Source: Marinobacter sp. X15-166B
GTDB lineage: Bacteria > Pseudomonadota > Gammaproteobacteria > Pseudomonadales > Oleiphilaceae
Reading direction: 5' to 3'
Length of the DNA stretch: 64,000 nt
Assembly: GCF_001752365.1 (NCBI RefSeq)
Contig: NZ_MEIY01000001.1
Location: 404,044 to 468,043 of the forward strand
Shown in pieces: positions 35,251 to 45,428 of this stretch (its first letter is position 1; every line of letters starts with the position of its first letter). The notes under the pieces are model-generated. The model worked only from the letters and a program-made list of their open reading frames with translations, made no database searches and was not told the origin of the DNA. The position numbers and the translations under genes were made by a program.

Positions 35251-36945
35251 ATGCCCAATACCGACAAACGCCACGCCGCCAACCGCAGCATTGCCGCACC
35301 GACCGGCCCCCAACTCAGCTGCAAAAGCTGGCTGACAGAAGCACCAATGCGGATGCTGATGAACAACCTGCACCCGGACGTGGCCGAACGCCCCGAGGAT
35401 TTGGTGGTGTACGGCGGTGTCGGCCGGGCCGCACGCGACTGGGAGTGCTATGACAAGATCATCGAAACCCTGCAACGCCTCGAAGACACGCAAACCCTGC
35501 TGGTCCAGTCCGGTAAGCCCGTTGGGGTGTTCGACACCCACAAAGATGCGCCCCGGGTACTGCTCGCCAACTCCAATCTGGTCCCTGCCTGGGCCAATTG
35601 GGAGCATTTCAATGAGCTGGATAAGAAAGGGCTGATGATGTACGGCCAAATGACCGCCGGCTCGTGGATATACATCGGTTCTCAGGGCATCGTCCAAGGC
35701 ACCTATGAAACCTTCGTCGAGGCCGGGCGTCAGCATTATGAGGGAAACCTGAGCGGCCGCTGGGTGCTCACCGCCGGCCTTGGGGGCATGGGCGGTGCCC
35801 AGCCACTGGCGGCAACCCTGGCCGGGGCCTGCTCTTTGACCATTGAATGCCAACAATCCCGCATCGATTTCCGCTTGCGCACCGGTTACCTCGACGAACA
35901 GGCGACGGATCTGGACGATGCCCTGGCGCGGGTTGAACGCTACACCGCAGCAGGTGCCGCGGTGTCGATCGGCCTGTGCGGCAACGCCGCCGACATTTTG
36001 CCGGAGCTGGTCAAACGCGGTGTTCGTCCGGACATGGTCACCGACCAGACCAGCGCCCATGACCCGCTGCACGGCTACCTGCCTTCAGGCTGGACCTGGG
36101 AGGAGTATGTGGCGCGCAGCCAATCCGCACCGGAAGCCACGGTCAAGGCGGCGAAGCAGTCCATGGCCGTGCACGTGCGCGCCATGCTCGATTTCCAGAC
36201 GAGGGGCATACCGACCTTCGATTACGGCAACAACATTCGCCAGATGGCGCAGGAAGAAGGCGTCGCCAACGCGTTCGATTTTCCCGGCTTTGTGCCGGCC
36301 TACATCCGTCCGTTGTTCTGTCAGGGCATCGGGCCCTTCCGTTGGGTCGCGCTCTCCGGAGACCCCGAAGACATCTACAAGACCGACCAGAAGGTCAAGG
36401 CACTGATTCCGGACGACCCGCACCTGCACAACTGGCTCGACATGGCTCGCGCACGGATCGCCTTTCAGGGGCTGCCCGCGCGCATCTGTTGGGTTGGGCT
36501 CAAAGACCGTGCCCGCCTCGGGCAGGCGTTCAACGAAATGGTCGCCAACGGTGAGCTCAAGGCGCCGATCGTGATCGGTCGTGACCACCTGGACTCCGGC
36601 TCGGTCGCCAGCCCCAACCGGGAAACCGAGGCGATGCAGGATGGCTCAGATGCAGTGTCCGACTGGCCCCTGCTCAACGCCCTGCTGAACACCGCCGGCG
36701 GTGCAACCTGGGTGTCGCTCCACCATGGTGGCGGGGTCGGCATGGGCTTCTCCCAACATGCCGGGGTTGTCATTGTGGCCGACGGCACCGAGGATGCCCA
36801 CGTCCGATTGGGCCGGGTTCTGCGTAACGACCCGGGGACCGGCGTAATGCGCCATGCGGATGCCGGATACGACATCGCGATCCAGGCGGCCAAAGACAAT
36901 GACCTCGACCTGCCCATGATCAACACTGCGGAGCGCCAACAATGA
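35251..36945 (+). CDS. hutU: Urocanate hydratase (urocanase)
   Basis: A 564-residue enzyme of normal length, with NAD-binding [12 protein letters not shown], the [11 protein letters not shown] stretch and the active-site cysteine region [14 protein letters not shown]. It hydrates urocanate to imidazolonepropionate using tightly bound NAD. AAGGA stands ten bases before the ATG. The stop overlaps the hutH start by 4 bases (ATGA). Confidence 0.94.
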   Translation: MPNTDKRHAANRSIAAPTGPQLSCKSWLTEAPMRMLMNNLHPDVAERPEDLVVYGGVGRAARDWECYDKIIETLQRLEDTQTLLVQSGKPVGVFDTHKDAPRVLLANSNLVPAWANWEHFNELDKKGLMMYGQMTAGSWIYIGSQGIVQGTYETFVEAGRQHYEGNLSGRWVLTAGLGGMGGAQPLAATLAGACSLTIECQQSRIDFRLRTGYLDEQATDLDDALARVERYTAAGAAVSIGLCGNAADILPELVKRGVRPDMVTDQTSAHDPLHGYLPSGWTWEEYVARSQSAPEATVKAAKQSMAVHVRAMLDFQTRGIPTFDYGNNIRQMAQEEGVANAFDFPGFVPAYIRPLFCQGIGPFRWVALSGDPEDIYKTDQKVKALIPDDPHLHNWLDMARARIAFQGLPARICWVGLKDRARLGQAFNEMVANGELKAPIVIGRDHLDSGSVASPNRETEAMQDGSDAVSDWPLLNALLNTAGGATWVSLHHGGGVGMGFSQHAGVVIVADGTEDAHVRLGRVLRNDPGTGVMRHADAGYDIAIQAAKDNDLDLPMINTAERQQ

Positions 36946-38474
36946 GCCATCTGGAACTCTCCCCCGGTAACCTGACCCTCGCGCAATTGCGCCGGGTGTT
37001 CGCACAACCCGTGCCGATCAGCCTGCCAGACAGTGCCAACGGGGCCATTCAGGACAGTGTCGATTGCGTCAACCGGGTGGTGGATGAAGGACGGACCGTG
37101 TACGGCATCAACACCGGCTTCGGTCTGCTGGCGCAAACACGCATAGCGGATCAGGAGCTGGAAGACCTGCAGCGTTCGCTGGTGCTCTCCCACTCCACCG
37201 GTGTCGGTGCGCCCCTGGACGACGCCCTGGTGCGCCTGATCATGGTACTTAAGGTCAATGCTCTGGCGCGCGGTTTCTCGGGCATCCGCCGTGACGTGCT
37301 GGACGCCCTGATCGCCTTGATCAATGCCGAAGTCTACCCGCGCATCCCCGTAAAAGGATCGGTGGGGGCCTCCGGCGATCTGGCGCCGCTGGCGCACATG
37401 AGCGCGGTCTTACTGGGCGAAGGCCAGGCCCGGTATCGGGGCGCCTGGCTGCCGGCGCGGCGGGCGCTGGACATCGTCGGTCTGACGCCCATGGCGCTGG
37501 CCCCCAAAGAAGGCCTGGCGTTGCTGAACGGCACTCAGGTATCCACCGCCTACGCCCTGCAGGGGCTGTTTGAAGCCGAAGATCTGTACGCTGCCGCCAC
37601 GGTCTGTGGTGCGCTGACGGTGGAAGCGACGTTGGGATCCCGGGCGCCCTTTGACGCACGCATTCACGCAGCGCGGGGCCAGCGGGGGCAGATCGATGCG
37701 GCGGCGGCCTACCGTCATCTGCTCGGCAGCGGCAGCGAAATCGGTGCCTCCCATGTGGACTGTGACCGGGTACAGGACCCCTACTCGCTGCGCTGCCAGC
37801 CCCAGGTGATGGGCACCTGTCTGTACCAGATTCGGCAGGTCGCCGGGATTCTGGAAACCGAAGCCAATGCGGTGTCGGACAACCCCCTGGTGTTCGCCGC
37901 CGAGGGCGACATCCTCTCCGGCGGTAACTTTCACGCCGAACCGGTTGCCATGGCCGCCGACAACCTGGCCCTGGCCATCGCCGAGATCGGTTCGCTGGCG
38001 GAGCGGCGTATCTCCCTGATGATGGACAAGACCATGTCCCGGTTACCGCCCTTTCTGGTCGATGAGGGCGGGGTTAATTCGGGCTTCATGATCGCTCAGG
38101 TGACCGCCGCCGCGCTGGCCAGCGAGAACAAAGCCCTGGCCCATCCGCACAGCGTTGACAGTATACCCACCTCTGCTAACCAGGAAGACCACGTGTCCAT
38201 GGCGCCTGCGGCGGGCAAACGCCTGTGGGACATGACCGGGAATGTGCGTGGTATTGTGGCCATCGAATGGCTGGCCGCCTGTCAGGGGCTGGACTATCGC
38301 AAGGGACTTGCCACCACCGAACGACTGGAAACGGCCCGCGCCGCCTTGCGTGCACGGGTCGCTTACTACGACAAGGACCGCTACTTTGCCCCCGATATCG
38401 AGGCCGCCATGGCACTGTTGGCCGAGCGCACCCTCTGTGGGCTGGTGCCTGACACACTGCTCCCGAGCTATTGA
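36942..38474 (+). CDS. hutH: Histidine ammonia-lyase (histidase)
   Basis: A 510-residue lyase. The tripeptide A143-S144-G145 in [15 protein letters not shown] forms the MIO electrophile that removes ammonia from histidine to give urocanate. YGINTGFG and the [10 protein letters not shown] region are also intact. It is the last gene of hutIGUH, although it catalyses the first step. A weak 5-bp hairpin followed by ATTTTTA at about 38480-38507 may terminate the operon. No histidine permease or hutD is present in the window. Confidence 0.94.
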   Translation: MSHLELSPGNLTLAQLRRVFAQPVPISLPDSANGAIQDSVDCVNRVVDEGRTVYGINTGFGLLAQTRIADQELEDLQRSLVLSHSTGVGAPLDDALVRLIMVLKVNALARGFSGIRRDVLDALIALINAEVYPRIPVKGSVGASGDLAPLAHMSAVLLGEGQARYRGAWLPARRALDIVGLTPMALAPKEGLALLNGTQVSTAYALQGLFEAEDLYAAATVCGALTVEATLGSRAPFDARIHAARGQRGQIDAAAAYRHLLGSGSEIGASHVDCDRVQDPYSLRCQPQVMGTCLYQIRQVAGILETEANAVSDNPLVFAAEGDILSGGNFHAEPVAMAADNLALAIAEIGSLAERRISLMMDKTMSRLPPFLVDEGGVNSGFMIAQVTAAALASENKALAHPHSVDSIPTSANQEDHVSMAPAAGKRLWDMTGNVRGIVAIEWLAACQGLDYRKGLATTERLETARAALRARVAYYDKDRYFAPDIEAAMALLAERTLCGLVPDTLLPSY

Positions 38475-38574
38475 CCTCGATCGACCCGGCTGGTCGCGGA
38501 TTTTTACTATCCTGAAGGTATAGGCGGCGTGGCGGCAATCGCGTCGCAACCTGCACGTCCTTGGGAGAGAAACT

Positions 38575-39381
38575 ATGAGCACTCGCAATCACGGCACCCC
38601 CTGCTGGTATGAACTGGCCACCAGTCCGGGCCATCTGCAGCCTGCGGCTTCTTTTTATGGTCAGATCTTCGGCTGGGACGTGGAGGATTCCGGGATGGAA
38701 GACTTCGATTATCACCTGGCCAAAGCCGATGGCGACATGGTCGCCGGATTGATGGCGCTCCCCGACGGGGTGGCCGCCATGCCGCCGTTCTGGATGATCT
38801 ATTTCGCCGTCGACGATGCCGACAACTTCATCGCCGAGGCCAAAGCGGCTGGCGCCAGCGTCCACCGCGGCCCGGAGGACATTCCCGGCACCGGCCGGTT
38901 TGCCATTCTGGCCGACCCACAAGGTGCGGCTTTCGGCATCCTGCAGGCGGACATGAGTGCCATGGCGGCAGACGACCCCGGGGCCGAGCCAGGCGCCGGG
39001 GCATTCAACCAAAACAAGGCCGGCCACGGCAACTGGAACGAACTGATGTCCACCGACCCCGCAGCGGCATTCGCCTTCTATGCCGCCATGTTCGGCTGGA
39101 CCAAAGGTGAAGCGATGGATATGGGTGAAATGGGCACCTACCAGCTCTTCCGTCACCAGGATGCCGATATCGGTGGCATGATGGGCCTTGCTGCCTCGGC
39201 GGTGCCCAACTGGCTGCCGTATTTCGGCGTGGATGGTGCTGTCACGGACCAGATCGGGGCGATCCAATCAGCAGGCGGCACCGTCCATCACGGCCCCATA
39301 GAGGTTCCGGGCGGTGCTTTTATTGCCGTTGCCGAAGACCCCCAGGGTGCCTGGTTCGCCATTGTCGGGGCGCGCCGATAA
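38575..39381 (+). CDS. VOC superfamily protein with two glyoxalase-like domains
   Basis: A 268-residue protein of two tandem vicinal-oxygen-chelate domains: CWYELATSPGHLQPAASFYGQIFGW begins the first and NWNELMSTDPAAAFAFYAAMFGW the second. Each half contains the usual FG-W-x and AxDPQGAxF elements. Members include hydroxylases, resistance proteins and many uncharacterised enzymes; no function can be named. GGAGAG precedes the start. It follows hutH by 100 bases but is probably a separate unit. Confidence 0.83.
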   Translation: MSTRNHGTPCWYELATSPGHLQPAASFYGQIFGWDVEDSGMEDFDYHLAKADGDMVAGLMALPDGVAAMPPFWMIYFAVDDADNFIAEAKAAGASVHRGPEDIPGTGRFAILADPQGAAFGILQADMSAMAADDPGAEPGAGAFNQNKAGHGNWNELMSTDPAAAFAFYAAMFGWTKGEAMDMGEMGTYQLFRHQDADIGGMMGLAASAVPNWLPYFGVDGAVTDQIGAIQSAGGTVHHGPIEVPGGAFIAVAEDPQGAWFAIVGARR

Positions 39382-39392
39382 CGCCGCAAGCG

Positions 39393-39881
39393 TCAGCTTC
39401 CGGCGGGTTTGCCGTGCAAGGTGAGGTGCAATTGGCGGACGCGCTCGGCCAATTCCGGTACCGGTCCCGCCACCGGCACTCCCGGGGCCACAACGTTAAT
39501 GGGCAAGGTGCTGACCGGCCCGGCCGGCACCCCCATGTCCCGCAACCAGCCCGCCAACTGCTCCGAGGAACTGGCGTAGACAATGCGCCCCAGACCGACC
39601 CAGGCGTGGGCCGCTGCGCACATGGGGCAATGTTCGCCGGAGGTGTACACCACCGATTCGGCGCGCTCTTCCGGGCTCATATTCTGCGCAGCCCAGCGGG
39701 CAATCGCAAACTCGGGATGCTGGGTGTGATCCCCACTGGCCACATGGTTGTGGTCCTCAAACAACACCTCGCCGCCGGCAGACACCAACACCGACCCAAA
39801 GGGCTCATCCCCCTTGCCCAGTGCCTGCTCCGCCAGCGCGACCGCCCGTTCAAGAAACTGCCTGTCCGTCTGATTAATCAC
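39393..39881 (-). CDS. Cytidine/deoxycytidylate-type nucleoside or base deaminase
   Basis: A 162-residue zinc deaminase. The zinc ligands are in HPEFAIARWA (His with the catalytic Glu) and HCPMCAAA (two Cys). GEPFGSV-type sequence (KGDEPFGSVLVSAGGEVLFE) resembles guanine deaminase and TadA-like enzymes. It starts with GTG. It is the last of a run of minus-strand genes from 43 kb. Substrate not determined. Confidence 0.82.
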   Translation of the reverse strand: MINQTDRQFLERAVALAEQALGKGDEPFGSVLVSAGGEVLFEDHNHVASGDHTQHPEFAIARWAAQNMSPEERAESVVYTSGEHCPMCAAAHAWVGLGRIVYASSSEQLAGWLRDMGVPAGPVSTLPINVVAPGVPVAGPVPELAERVRQLHLTLHGKPAGS

Positions 39882-39929
39882 CGCTTACCCTCAATCGTAT
39901 CCGTACACAACGAAGGCCCGCCGGCCGCG

Positions 39930-40601
39930 TTACCATGGCAACAATTCGCCATTCTGGTGCCAGAAGGACCCGGTATTGTCCAGATTCAGCTCCGCGATAC
40001 GCGCCGCCAGGCCTCGTGCAGACTCTTCGGGGCTGATCAGCCCGCCAAAATTCACCATGCGGGTTTTCACAAAACCCGGATGCAACACAGCGACGGCAAT
40101 GCCATTGGGCTTCAGGTCAATGGCCAGGGATTTGGCGAACGCATTGAGGGCCGCCTTGGACGCCCGGTAGCCGTACCGCCCCCCGGAGTCGTTATCCGCA
40201 ATCGACCCCATCCGACTGGTGATGTTGGCGATCTTGCCCCCGGCGGGAATGTTCGCCAGCAAGGCTTGCGCCACTCTCAGGGGCGCATACGCATTTATTT
40301 CCATCTGCTGCCGAATGGAATCAAAGTCGATGCTGCCCAACTGCTCATCCTGCAACAAGCCGGCGTTGTTGATCAACAGGTCAATACGCTGGGTCGCCAG
40401 CGCAGCGGTCATCGCCTCGATGCCCGCGTCCCGGGTCACGTCTACACCTTCCACCACCCGGGCCGCGACCGCTTTCAGGTCAGCGGAAGCTTCGCGGCAG
40501 ACACCGATAACGTCGCTGCCTGCGCCGGCGTAATGCCGCGCCAGTTCCAGCCCAATGCCCCTGTTGGCTCCGGTTATCACCACCACAGGCTTGTCAGTCA
40601 T
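39930..40601 (-). CDS. Short-chain dehydrogenase/reductase
   Basis: A 223-residue SDR. The cofactor motif TGANRGIGLELA, NNAG (structural), a catalytic serine in ITSRMGS and the YGYRASKAA Tyr-Lys motif are all present. It resembles the carbonyl-reductase-like SDR group near CsgA and sniffer. Substrate unknown. The ATG at 40601 is chosen over 40607, because AGGAG touches the earlier ATG directly and is correctly spaced only for the later one. Confidence 0.87.
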   Translation of the reverse strand: MTDKPVVVITGANRGIGLELARHYAGAGSDVIGVCREASADLKAVAARVVEGVDVTRDAGIEAMTAALATQRIDLLINNAGLLQDEQLGSIDFDSIRQQMEINAYAPLRVAQALLANIPAGGKIANITSRMGSIADNDSGGRYGYRASKAALNAFAKSLAIDLKPNGIAVAVLHPGFVKTRMVNFGGLISPEESARGLAARIAELNLDNTGSFWHQNGELLPW

Positions 40602-40660
40602 GCTCATCTCCTTGTTACAGAATCGTCCAGCCCCAGACGGTCAACGGAAGGACCGCCCAC

Positions 40661-40864
40661 TCAAAGTTCAATATACCGGGGGATCAACATCAGCCCCACA
40701 CCGACCGCCAACAGCACCGGGGTATCCGTCACCAGCCAGGGATACAGCAACAACGCGATGCCACAGTATCGTGTCACCGGATTCGCTTGCTTGCGCCCGT
40801 AGACAAAATAACCGAGACCAATAGAACTGAAGATCAACGCCAGAAAGAGGCCTGTGGTGTCCAT
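40661..40864 (-). CDS. Small two-helix membrane protein, unknown
   Basis: A 67-residue protein with two hydrophobic segments (about residues 5-22 and 36-60) separated by a basic loop (VYGRKQANPVTRYCG). It resembles a group of small conserved membrane proteins, but I do not recognise a named family. It lies in line with CopD-like and SDR genes, with gaps of 36 and 59 bases, in the same orientation. Confidence 0.65.
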   Translation of the reverse strand: MDTTGLFLALIFSSIGLGYFVYGRKQANPVTRYCGIALLLYPWLVTDTPVLLAVGVGLMLIPRYIEL

Positions 40865-40900
40865 TGCGATGCCGCTGTTGTCCGCCGTCCTGTGGTCTGA

Positions 40901-41356
40901 TTATAGATAACGTCCGGCCGAACCGATAACAACGACGATCAGGCCCAAGGTCAGGTTGACGCCCACAAGTTTGCGAATTTGCCCGACCCGGCGCCCGCCC
41001 TCTTCCGGGTTGTGCGCGGCGACCGCCTGCTTCAACCGCCGGAACGGGGCAAAATAGACGTGGGCAAACAACAGCATCATGAGCAGACCGCCGGCTTGCA
41101 TGGCATGAATATGCCAACCGGCCCCGGCCATGCCACCAAACGCTGTGAACATCATCCAATAACCGGTGACCAGCAACACTATGACCGCGCCCCATACCCA
41201 GCGGAAGAACCGGTTAAGGGTGTGGCACCAGAGTGTCCCGCGGTGGGCGGCGTCAACCACTTCGGCCACCGCCGGGCGCAGCGCCATGTAGGCGAAAAAC
41301 ATCCCCCCCACCCAGATAACGGCGGATAACACGTGCAGGGCTATAGCCAGTGCCAT
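40901..41356 (-). CDS. CopD-like membrane protein
   Basis: A 151-residue protein with four hydrophobic segments and conserved histidines at ALHVLSAVIWVGGMFFAY and GWHIHAMQAG, the pattern of the CopD/YphA-like copper-resistance or heme-associated membrane family. The start at 41356 has AAGGA eight bases upstream and gives the usual N-terminus. Function unknown; co-directional with a DCC oxidoreductase gene 46 bases upstream. Confidence 0.75.
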   Translation of the reverse strand: MALAIALHVLSAVIWVGGMFFAYMALRPAVAEVVDAAHRGTLWCHTLNRFFRWVWGAVIVLLVTGYWMMFTAFGGMAGAGWHIHAMQAGGLLMMLLFAHVYFAPFRRLKQAVAAHNPEEGGRRVGQIRKLVGVNLTLGLIVVVIGSAGRYL

Positions 41357-41402
41357 AGAATTTTCCTTTTGATAGCAGAAAGTTAACAGACTGAAACGGC
41401 AA

Positions 41403-41768
41403 TCAGGTTTCGGGGCCAAGACGACGGGTGACCCACCGGTGATACAGCCAGGCCAGAGTGGGACGAATCACCGGCAAGGCAATCAGCCATGCCAGCGGCT
41501 TCAGGGCGGTAACCCGCGACATCAGCAGAATATAGGCATCCATTTCCCGGTGGATCCGGCCTTCGGCATCTTTGACATGCAACTCGCGCAACGCCCGTTC
41601 CGGTACCACGCCTTCACGGCGCAATTCTTCGTCGCGCCCGGTTATATCGAGCCACTCAACCGACTCGCCGGTTTTGCCTGCCAGTTTCTCATACCAGCGC
41701 CGGTCACGAATGCAGGCCGGGCAAGCGCCATCATAAAACACAATCAGTTTTCCTGAACTCACGTCCAT
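41403..41768 (-). CDS. DCC family thiol-disulfide oxidoreductase-like protein (DUF393)
   Basis: A 121-residue protein with the thioredoxin-like start FYDGACPACIRDRRWYEKL, where the CPAC pair follows the D-G dipeptide typical of DUF393. A hydrophobic stretch and a basic tail (WLYHRWVTRRLG) close it. It is thought to be a redox protein, role unknown. The ATG at 41768 has GGAGG six bases upstream. Confidence 0.82.
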   Translation of the reverse strand: MDVSSGKLIVFYDGACPACIRDRRWYEKLAGKTGESVEWLDITGRDEELRREGVVPERALRELHVKDAEGRIHREMDAYILLMSRVTALKPLAWLIALPVIRPTLAWLYHRWVTRRLGPET

Positions 41769-41798
41769 GAACGACCTCCACAAATGCAGGAAGCTTTA

Positions 41799-43065
41799 TC
41801 AGGACTCTACCACAACTCCACCCGTTGAGCCGGCCGGCGCCGGCGCTTCGTGCTTGTCTTCGGAGCGGGCCACCACGGTGGTGCCGACCAGATCACCGGT
41901 GACGTTGAGGGCGGTGGCCCCCATACCCACCAACGCATCGATCGACACCAGCAGGGCAACGGTCTCAATCGGCAGCCCCACCTGCGCAAACACTGTCGCG
42001 ATCATCACAATACCCGCACCGGGCACGCCGGCGGTGCCGATCGACGTCAAGGTACCGATCAGCACGATCTCCGCCATGGTGACCAGGTCCATGGGCATTC
42101 CCACCACGTTGGCGGCAAATACGGCAGAAATGGCGATGCGGATGGCGGCGCCATCCATATTGATGGTGGCCCCAAAGGGCAGGCTGAAACCATAAATTTT
42201 CTGGGGAACCCCCATGGTGCGGGCGGCATTCAGGGTCAGCGGCAAGGTACCCGAACTGCTCTGGGTGGCAAAGGCGGTGGCCATGGGGGTGCGCGCACCA
42301 CGGAAAAAGCTGCGTATGGGCAGCCCCCCACACCCGCATCAGTACGCAGTAAACCAGCAGATGCACCGCCAGCGCGATATACAGCACCATCACCATATCG
42401 CCCAGCGCCAGGATAGTGTTTACGCCTTGCTCCCCTGCCGTTTTGGCGACGATGGCAAACACGCCGATGGGCACATACTGCAACACTCCCGCCATCACCT
42501 TGAGGGTGATTTCGCTCAGTCCTTCGACGGTCCGGTACAGGTGTTCTCCGAGTGCGCCATGGGTGTCGGATTCGCGTAATTTCAGCAGGGCGATACCGAA
42601 GACGATGGCGATAAAGATAATGCCCAGCAGGTTGAGCTCGGTGAACGCGGTAAACAGATTGTCCGGAACAATATTCAGCAGGACATTGATCAGGCCGGGG
42701 TTGTCCGGCACGTTCACCGTTGCACCCTGGTCAAGCACCATGCCGCTGCCCGGTTTCAGCAGGCTCGCGACCCCCAGACCGACCACTATTGCCAGCGCCG
42801 ACGAAGCCACGTAATAACTCATCAGTTTGCGGCCAATGCGCCCCATGCTGCCGATGTTGGCCTGATTGATCCCCACCATCAGGGTGAACAGCACGATGGG
42901 GACGATCAGGAACTTCAGCAGACGTAACAAGAGGTCACCAAAGGGCGCCAACCAGTCCGCCACGGGTTGGCCGCCCAGCAGCCCTACGGCAATGCCCAGC
43001 ACCAAAGCGATGCTGACGCGCAGGATCAGCGAAGAGTTCAGATAACCGTGTAACATGGCTCTCAT
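41799..43065 (-). pseudogene. Dicarboxylate/amino acid:cation symporter (DAACS) with one frameshift
   Basis: Two overlapping frames, 43065-41965 and 42284-41799, together give a ~422-residue symporter of the GltP/DctA family. The N-terminal part runs from LILRVSIALVLGIAVG to VYCVLMRVWG; the C-terminal part holds FATQSSSGTLPLTL, the GATINMDGAA substrate site and GTAGVPGAGIVM. They join if one base is removed from a run of six C (plus strand, 42324-42329). Five would restore VWGLPIRSFFRG. A sequencing error or a recent mutation fits equally; otherwise the gene is full length. Confidence 0.85.
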
Positions 43066-43172
43066 CGGGTTACCCCCGAAGTGATTAAGGTTGGGCAGGT
43101 CATAGGTGGTTGGGTCCTGGCTCGGATACTGGGTTTTCTTGAGGAGCGCCGCTCAGCACGGGGGCTGCTTGC

Positions 43173-43790
43173 TTATGGCAACATTACAAGGTGATTGGGC
43201 AATTCGTTCTTCTCTCTGGTGGCAGGCAACTGGGTTTTCAAGTGCTCACCACAGGTTTGGATACAGTCTATGAAGCCCTCCAGGGTACGGCCCTGGCGTA
43301 CCTTATTGGTGAAGTCCGTCACGATAGTTTCCCACACCCGATTGTCCAGCTTGGCGGATACCCCCTGATCCACCAGTATTTCCACGTAGCGTTCCGCCTC
43401 GGAGACGAAAATCAGCACCCCTGTAGCACCTGCGGTGTGGTGCAGATTCTGCTCCAGAAACTGCCGCCGTGCCATGTTGGACGCCCGCCAGAAACGCACT
43501 GCGCGCGGCACCAGCCAATGATTCAGGCCGGTGAAGCGGAACAACAGGCCCAACACCACAAAAATACCCCACTGCGCGGTCAGCAAGCCGTTCACCCCCA
43601 GCCATCCGGTAAAGTAATTGAATACGCCAGGTATCAGCAGCGCCGCTATGCCGGCCCATAACACGGGGATGTAGGCGTAATTATCGGAGCTGGCGGCGAG
43701 CACCGTCACCAGCTCTGCGTCGGTTTCGCGCTCCACCGCGGCGATGGCGTTGGCCACCTTTTTTTGTTCACTCTCGGTTAATAACGCCAT
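43173..43790 (-). CDS. TPM-domain membrane protein
   Basis: A 205-residue protein. It starts with a helix common to TPM domains (LTESEQKKVANAIAAVERETDAELVTVL), has two hydrophobic segments (about residues 40-85) inserted, and continues with HTAGATGVLIFVSEAERYVEILVDQGV. It is the last gene of a LemA-TPM-TPM operon. The TPM domain has been linked to phosphatase activity and to photosystem repair in other organisms; the role here is unknown. Confidence 0.78.
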   Translation of the reverse strand: MALLTESEQKKVANAIAAVERETDAELVTVLAASSDNYAYIPVLWAGIAALLIPGVFNYFTGWLGVNGLLTAQWGIFVVLGLLFRFTGLNHWLVPRAVRFWRASNMARRQFLEQNLHHTAGATGVLIFVSEAERYVEILVDQGVSAKLDNRVWETIVTDFTNKVRQGRTLEGFIDCIQTCGEHLKTQLPATREKNELPNHLVMLP

Positions 43791-43833
43791 AGGTATACAG
43801 ACCTTATTGATTCAGAAGGAGGCGCCCCCGGGG

Positions 43834-44580
43834 TTACCACCCTCCGGACGCACCCCCACCGCCAAAACCTCCGCCGCCACCGCCGAAGCCGCCGCCGCCA
43901 AAACCGCCACCGCGGCCACCCCCCATCATACTGCCGGCCAGAAAACCGCCCAGCAGTGCCTTGCGGCCGCGACCACCGCCCCCCATAGCGCCGAAAAAAC
44001 TCATGAGCACTATGATGAAAAACAACAGCGCCAAACCCGGATGGGGTTTATCGGCGCGACTGACCGGTTGGGACACCGCCAGGGGCTCGCCCCCCAATAC
44101 TTGCACGATGGCTTCCGTACCGTTGGCAATGCCGGTGGCAAAGTCCCCTGCCCGGAAGGCGGGCGTGATCACCTGATTGATGATGGTAGCGGCCACGGCG
44201 TCGGTCAGCCGCCCCTCAAGCCCGTAGCCGACTTCGATGCGAATGCGGCGCTCGGCTTCGGCGACGATCAGCAAGACGCCATTGTCTTCGCCCTGCTGGC
44301 CAATGCCCCAGTGCCGGCCCAGCTGATAACCGAAACTCTCGATCCCCTGCCCTTGCAGATCCGGCAAGGTAACCACGACCACCTGCTCGGTGGTGGCCTG
44401 TTCATGGGCAGCCAACAGCTGAGTCAGTCTGGCCTCCACCTTGGCAGGCAGCAGGTCGGCCCGGTCCACCACCCGACCGGTCAGCTCCGGAAACTCGAGC
44501 CCTGCCTGAGCCTGCGCCGGGGTTGGCAACCACATCGTCAACAGAATGACGGTCAGCCATCGTATGGAGCGGCTAACCAT
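43834..44580 (-). CDS. YgcG-like TPM-domain protein with glycine-rich tail
   Basis: A 248-residue exported protein: signal peptide (~25 residues), a TPM domain (LTGRVVDRADLLP, VVVVTLPDLQGQGIESFG, NGVLLIVAEAERRIRIEVGYGLEG), one membrane helix (~190-208) and a final ~45 residues almost entirely of glycine with phenylalanine. The start shares one base with the LemA stop codon (TAATG), so the two are coupled. TPM proteins with such tails are commonly encoded next to LemA. Function unknown. Confidence 0.82.
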   Translation of the reverse strand: MVSRSIRWLTVILLTMWLPTPAQAQAGLEFPELTGRVVDRADLLPAKVEARLTQLLAAHEQATTEQVVVVTLPDLQGQGIESFGYQLGRHWGIGQQGEDNGVLLIVAEAERRIRIEVGYGLEGRLTDAVAATIINQVITPAFRAGDFATGIANGTEAIVQVLGGEPLAVSQPVSRADKPHPGLALLFFIIVLMSFFGAMGGGGRGRKALLGGFLAGSMMGGGRGGGFGGGGFGGGGGGFGGGGASGGW

Positions 44581-45197
44581 TAAAACTCCACCTCGGGGGC
44601 TTCCCCGGCATTGGGCGCGGTGGCCTCAAAATTGGCGCGCAACTCCATATCGCTGTACAGGAAGCTGTGCCACAAGCGGCCGGGGAAAGTGCGAATTTCG
44701 GTATTGTAACGCTGCACGGCCTGAATAAAATCCCGCCGCGCGACCGCAATGCGGTTTTCCGTGCCCTCCAGCTGGGATTGCAAGGCCAGAAAATTCTGAT
44801 TGGATTTCAGCTCGGGGTAGCGTTCCGACACTGCCATCAACCGACTCAGCGCACTGCTCAGCTCGCCCTGAGCCTGCTGAAACTGCTGCAACCGCTGTGG
44901 GCTATCGAGGATAGTCTCGTCCACCTGGATCGAGGTGGCCTTGGCGCGCGCCTCGATCACTGCGGTCAGCGTTTCCCGTTCCTGACGGGCAAAACCCTTG
45001 ACGGTTTCCACCAGATTCGGCACCAGGTCGGCGCGCCGCTGGTACTGGTTCTCCACTTGCGCCCAAGCCGATTTCACCTGTTCATCGTAGGTGGGTATAT
45101 TGTTGATACCGCAGCCGCTCAGCAGCAACGCCAGCAGCACAAGGATGCTCATCCGTAACCGCTCGCGGCGGCTGGCGACAAGGGGGTTGGTCAGCAT
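44580..45197 (-). CDS. lemA: LemA family lipoprotein
   Basis: A 205-residue protein. The N-terminus carries a lipobox (LLSGC, C about residue 29) and the body is a long helical bundle with YDEQVKSAWAQVENQYQRRADLVPNLVETVKGF, shown here only as the start of the LemA signature, and YPELKSNQNFLALQSQLEG. The start at 45197 has a strong GGAGGAG. It heads the LemA-TPM-TPM operon. The biochemical function of LemA is not established. Confidence 0.85.
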   Translation of the reverse strand: MLTNPLVASRRERLRMSILVLLALLLSGCGINNIPTYDEQVKSAWAQVENQYQRRADLVPNLVETVKGFARQERETLTAVIEARAKATSIQVDETILDSPQRLQQFQQAQGELSSALSRLMAVSERYPELKSNQNFLALQSQLEGTENRIAVARRDFIQAVQRYNTEIRTFPGRLWHSFLYSDMELRANFEATAPNAGEAPEVEF

Positions 45198-45310
45198 GGC
45201 TGTACTCCTCCTACGGTGGTGAATTGCGGCGCTTGCCCGCCAGAGGAAAGGTAACACAATTCGTCGCCGAACCTTATCCCCGCCGGGGACCGCACGCCGT
45301 CACCCGTCAA

Positions 45311-45413
45311 CGAGTTACCCACAAAACCTGTGGATAACTCTGTGCGCCGCCCCGGGACATCCGGCTGCAAGCCAGCCATGACGGGGACCGGCGCCCAATG
45401 GCGTGATTTTAAT
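45311..45413 (+). repeat. DnaA-box hairpin repeat, copy 1
   Basis: The palindrome GTTACCCACA-AAACC-TGTGGATAAC occupies 45314-45338. Its right arm is a perfect DnaA box on the minus strand (45329-45337). The distal part has its own hairpin: GCGCCG and CCCCG (45344-45354) pair with CGGGG and CGGCGC (45382-45394), with GGACAT between. The tail GTGATTTTAATC aligns with the tails of the other copies. It lies between the ends of the TRAP operon and the promoter side of lemA. Confidence 0.8.
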
Positions 45414-45428
45414 CAGGACAGACTCCAA

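Noticed and set aside
35038..36072. 344-codon minus-strand open frame within the hut operon
   Set aside because: Antisense shadow of hutG and hutU; no family resemblance.
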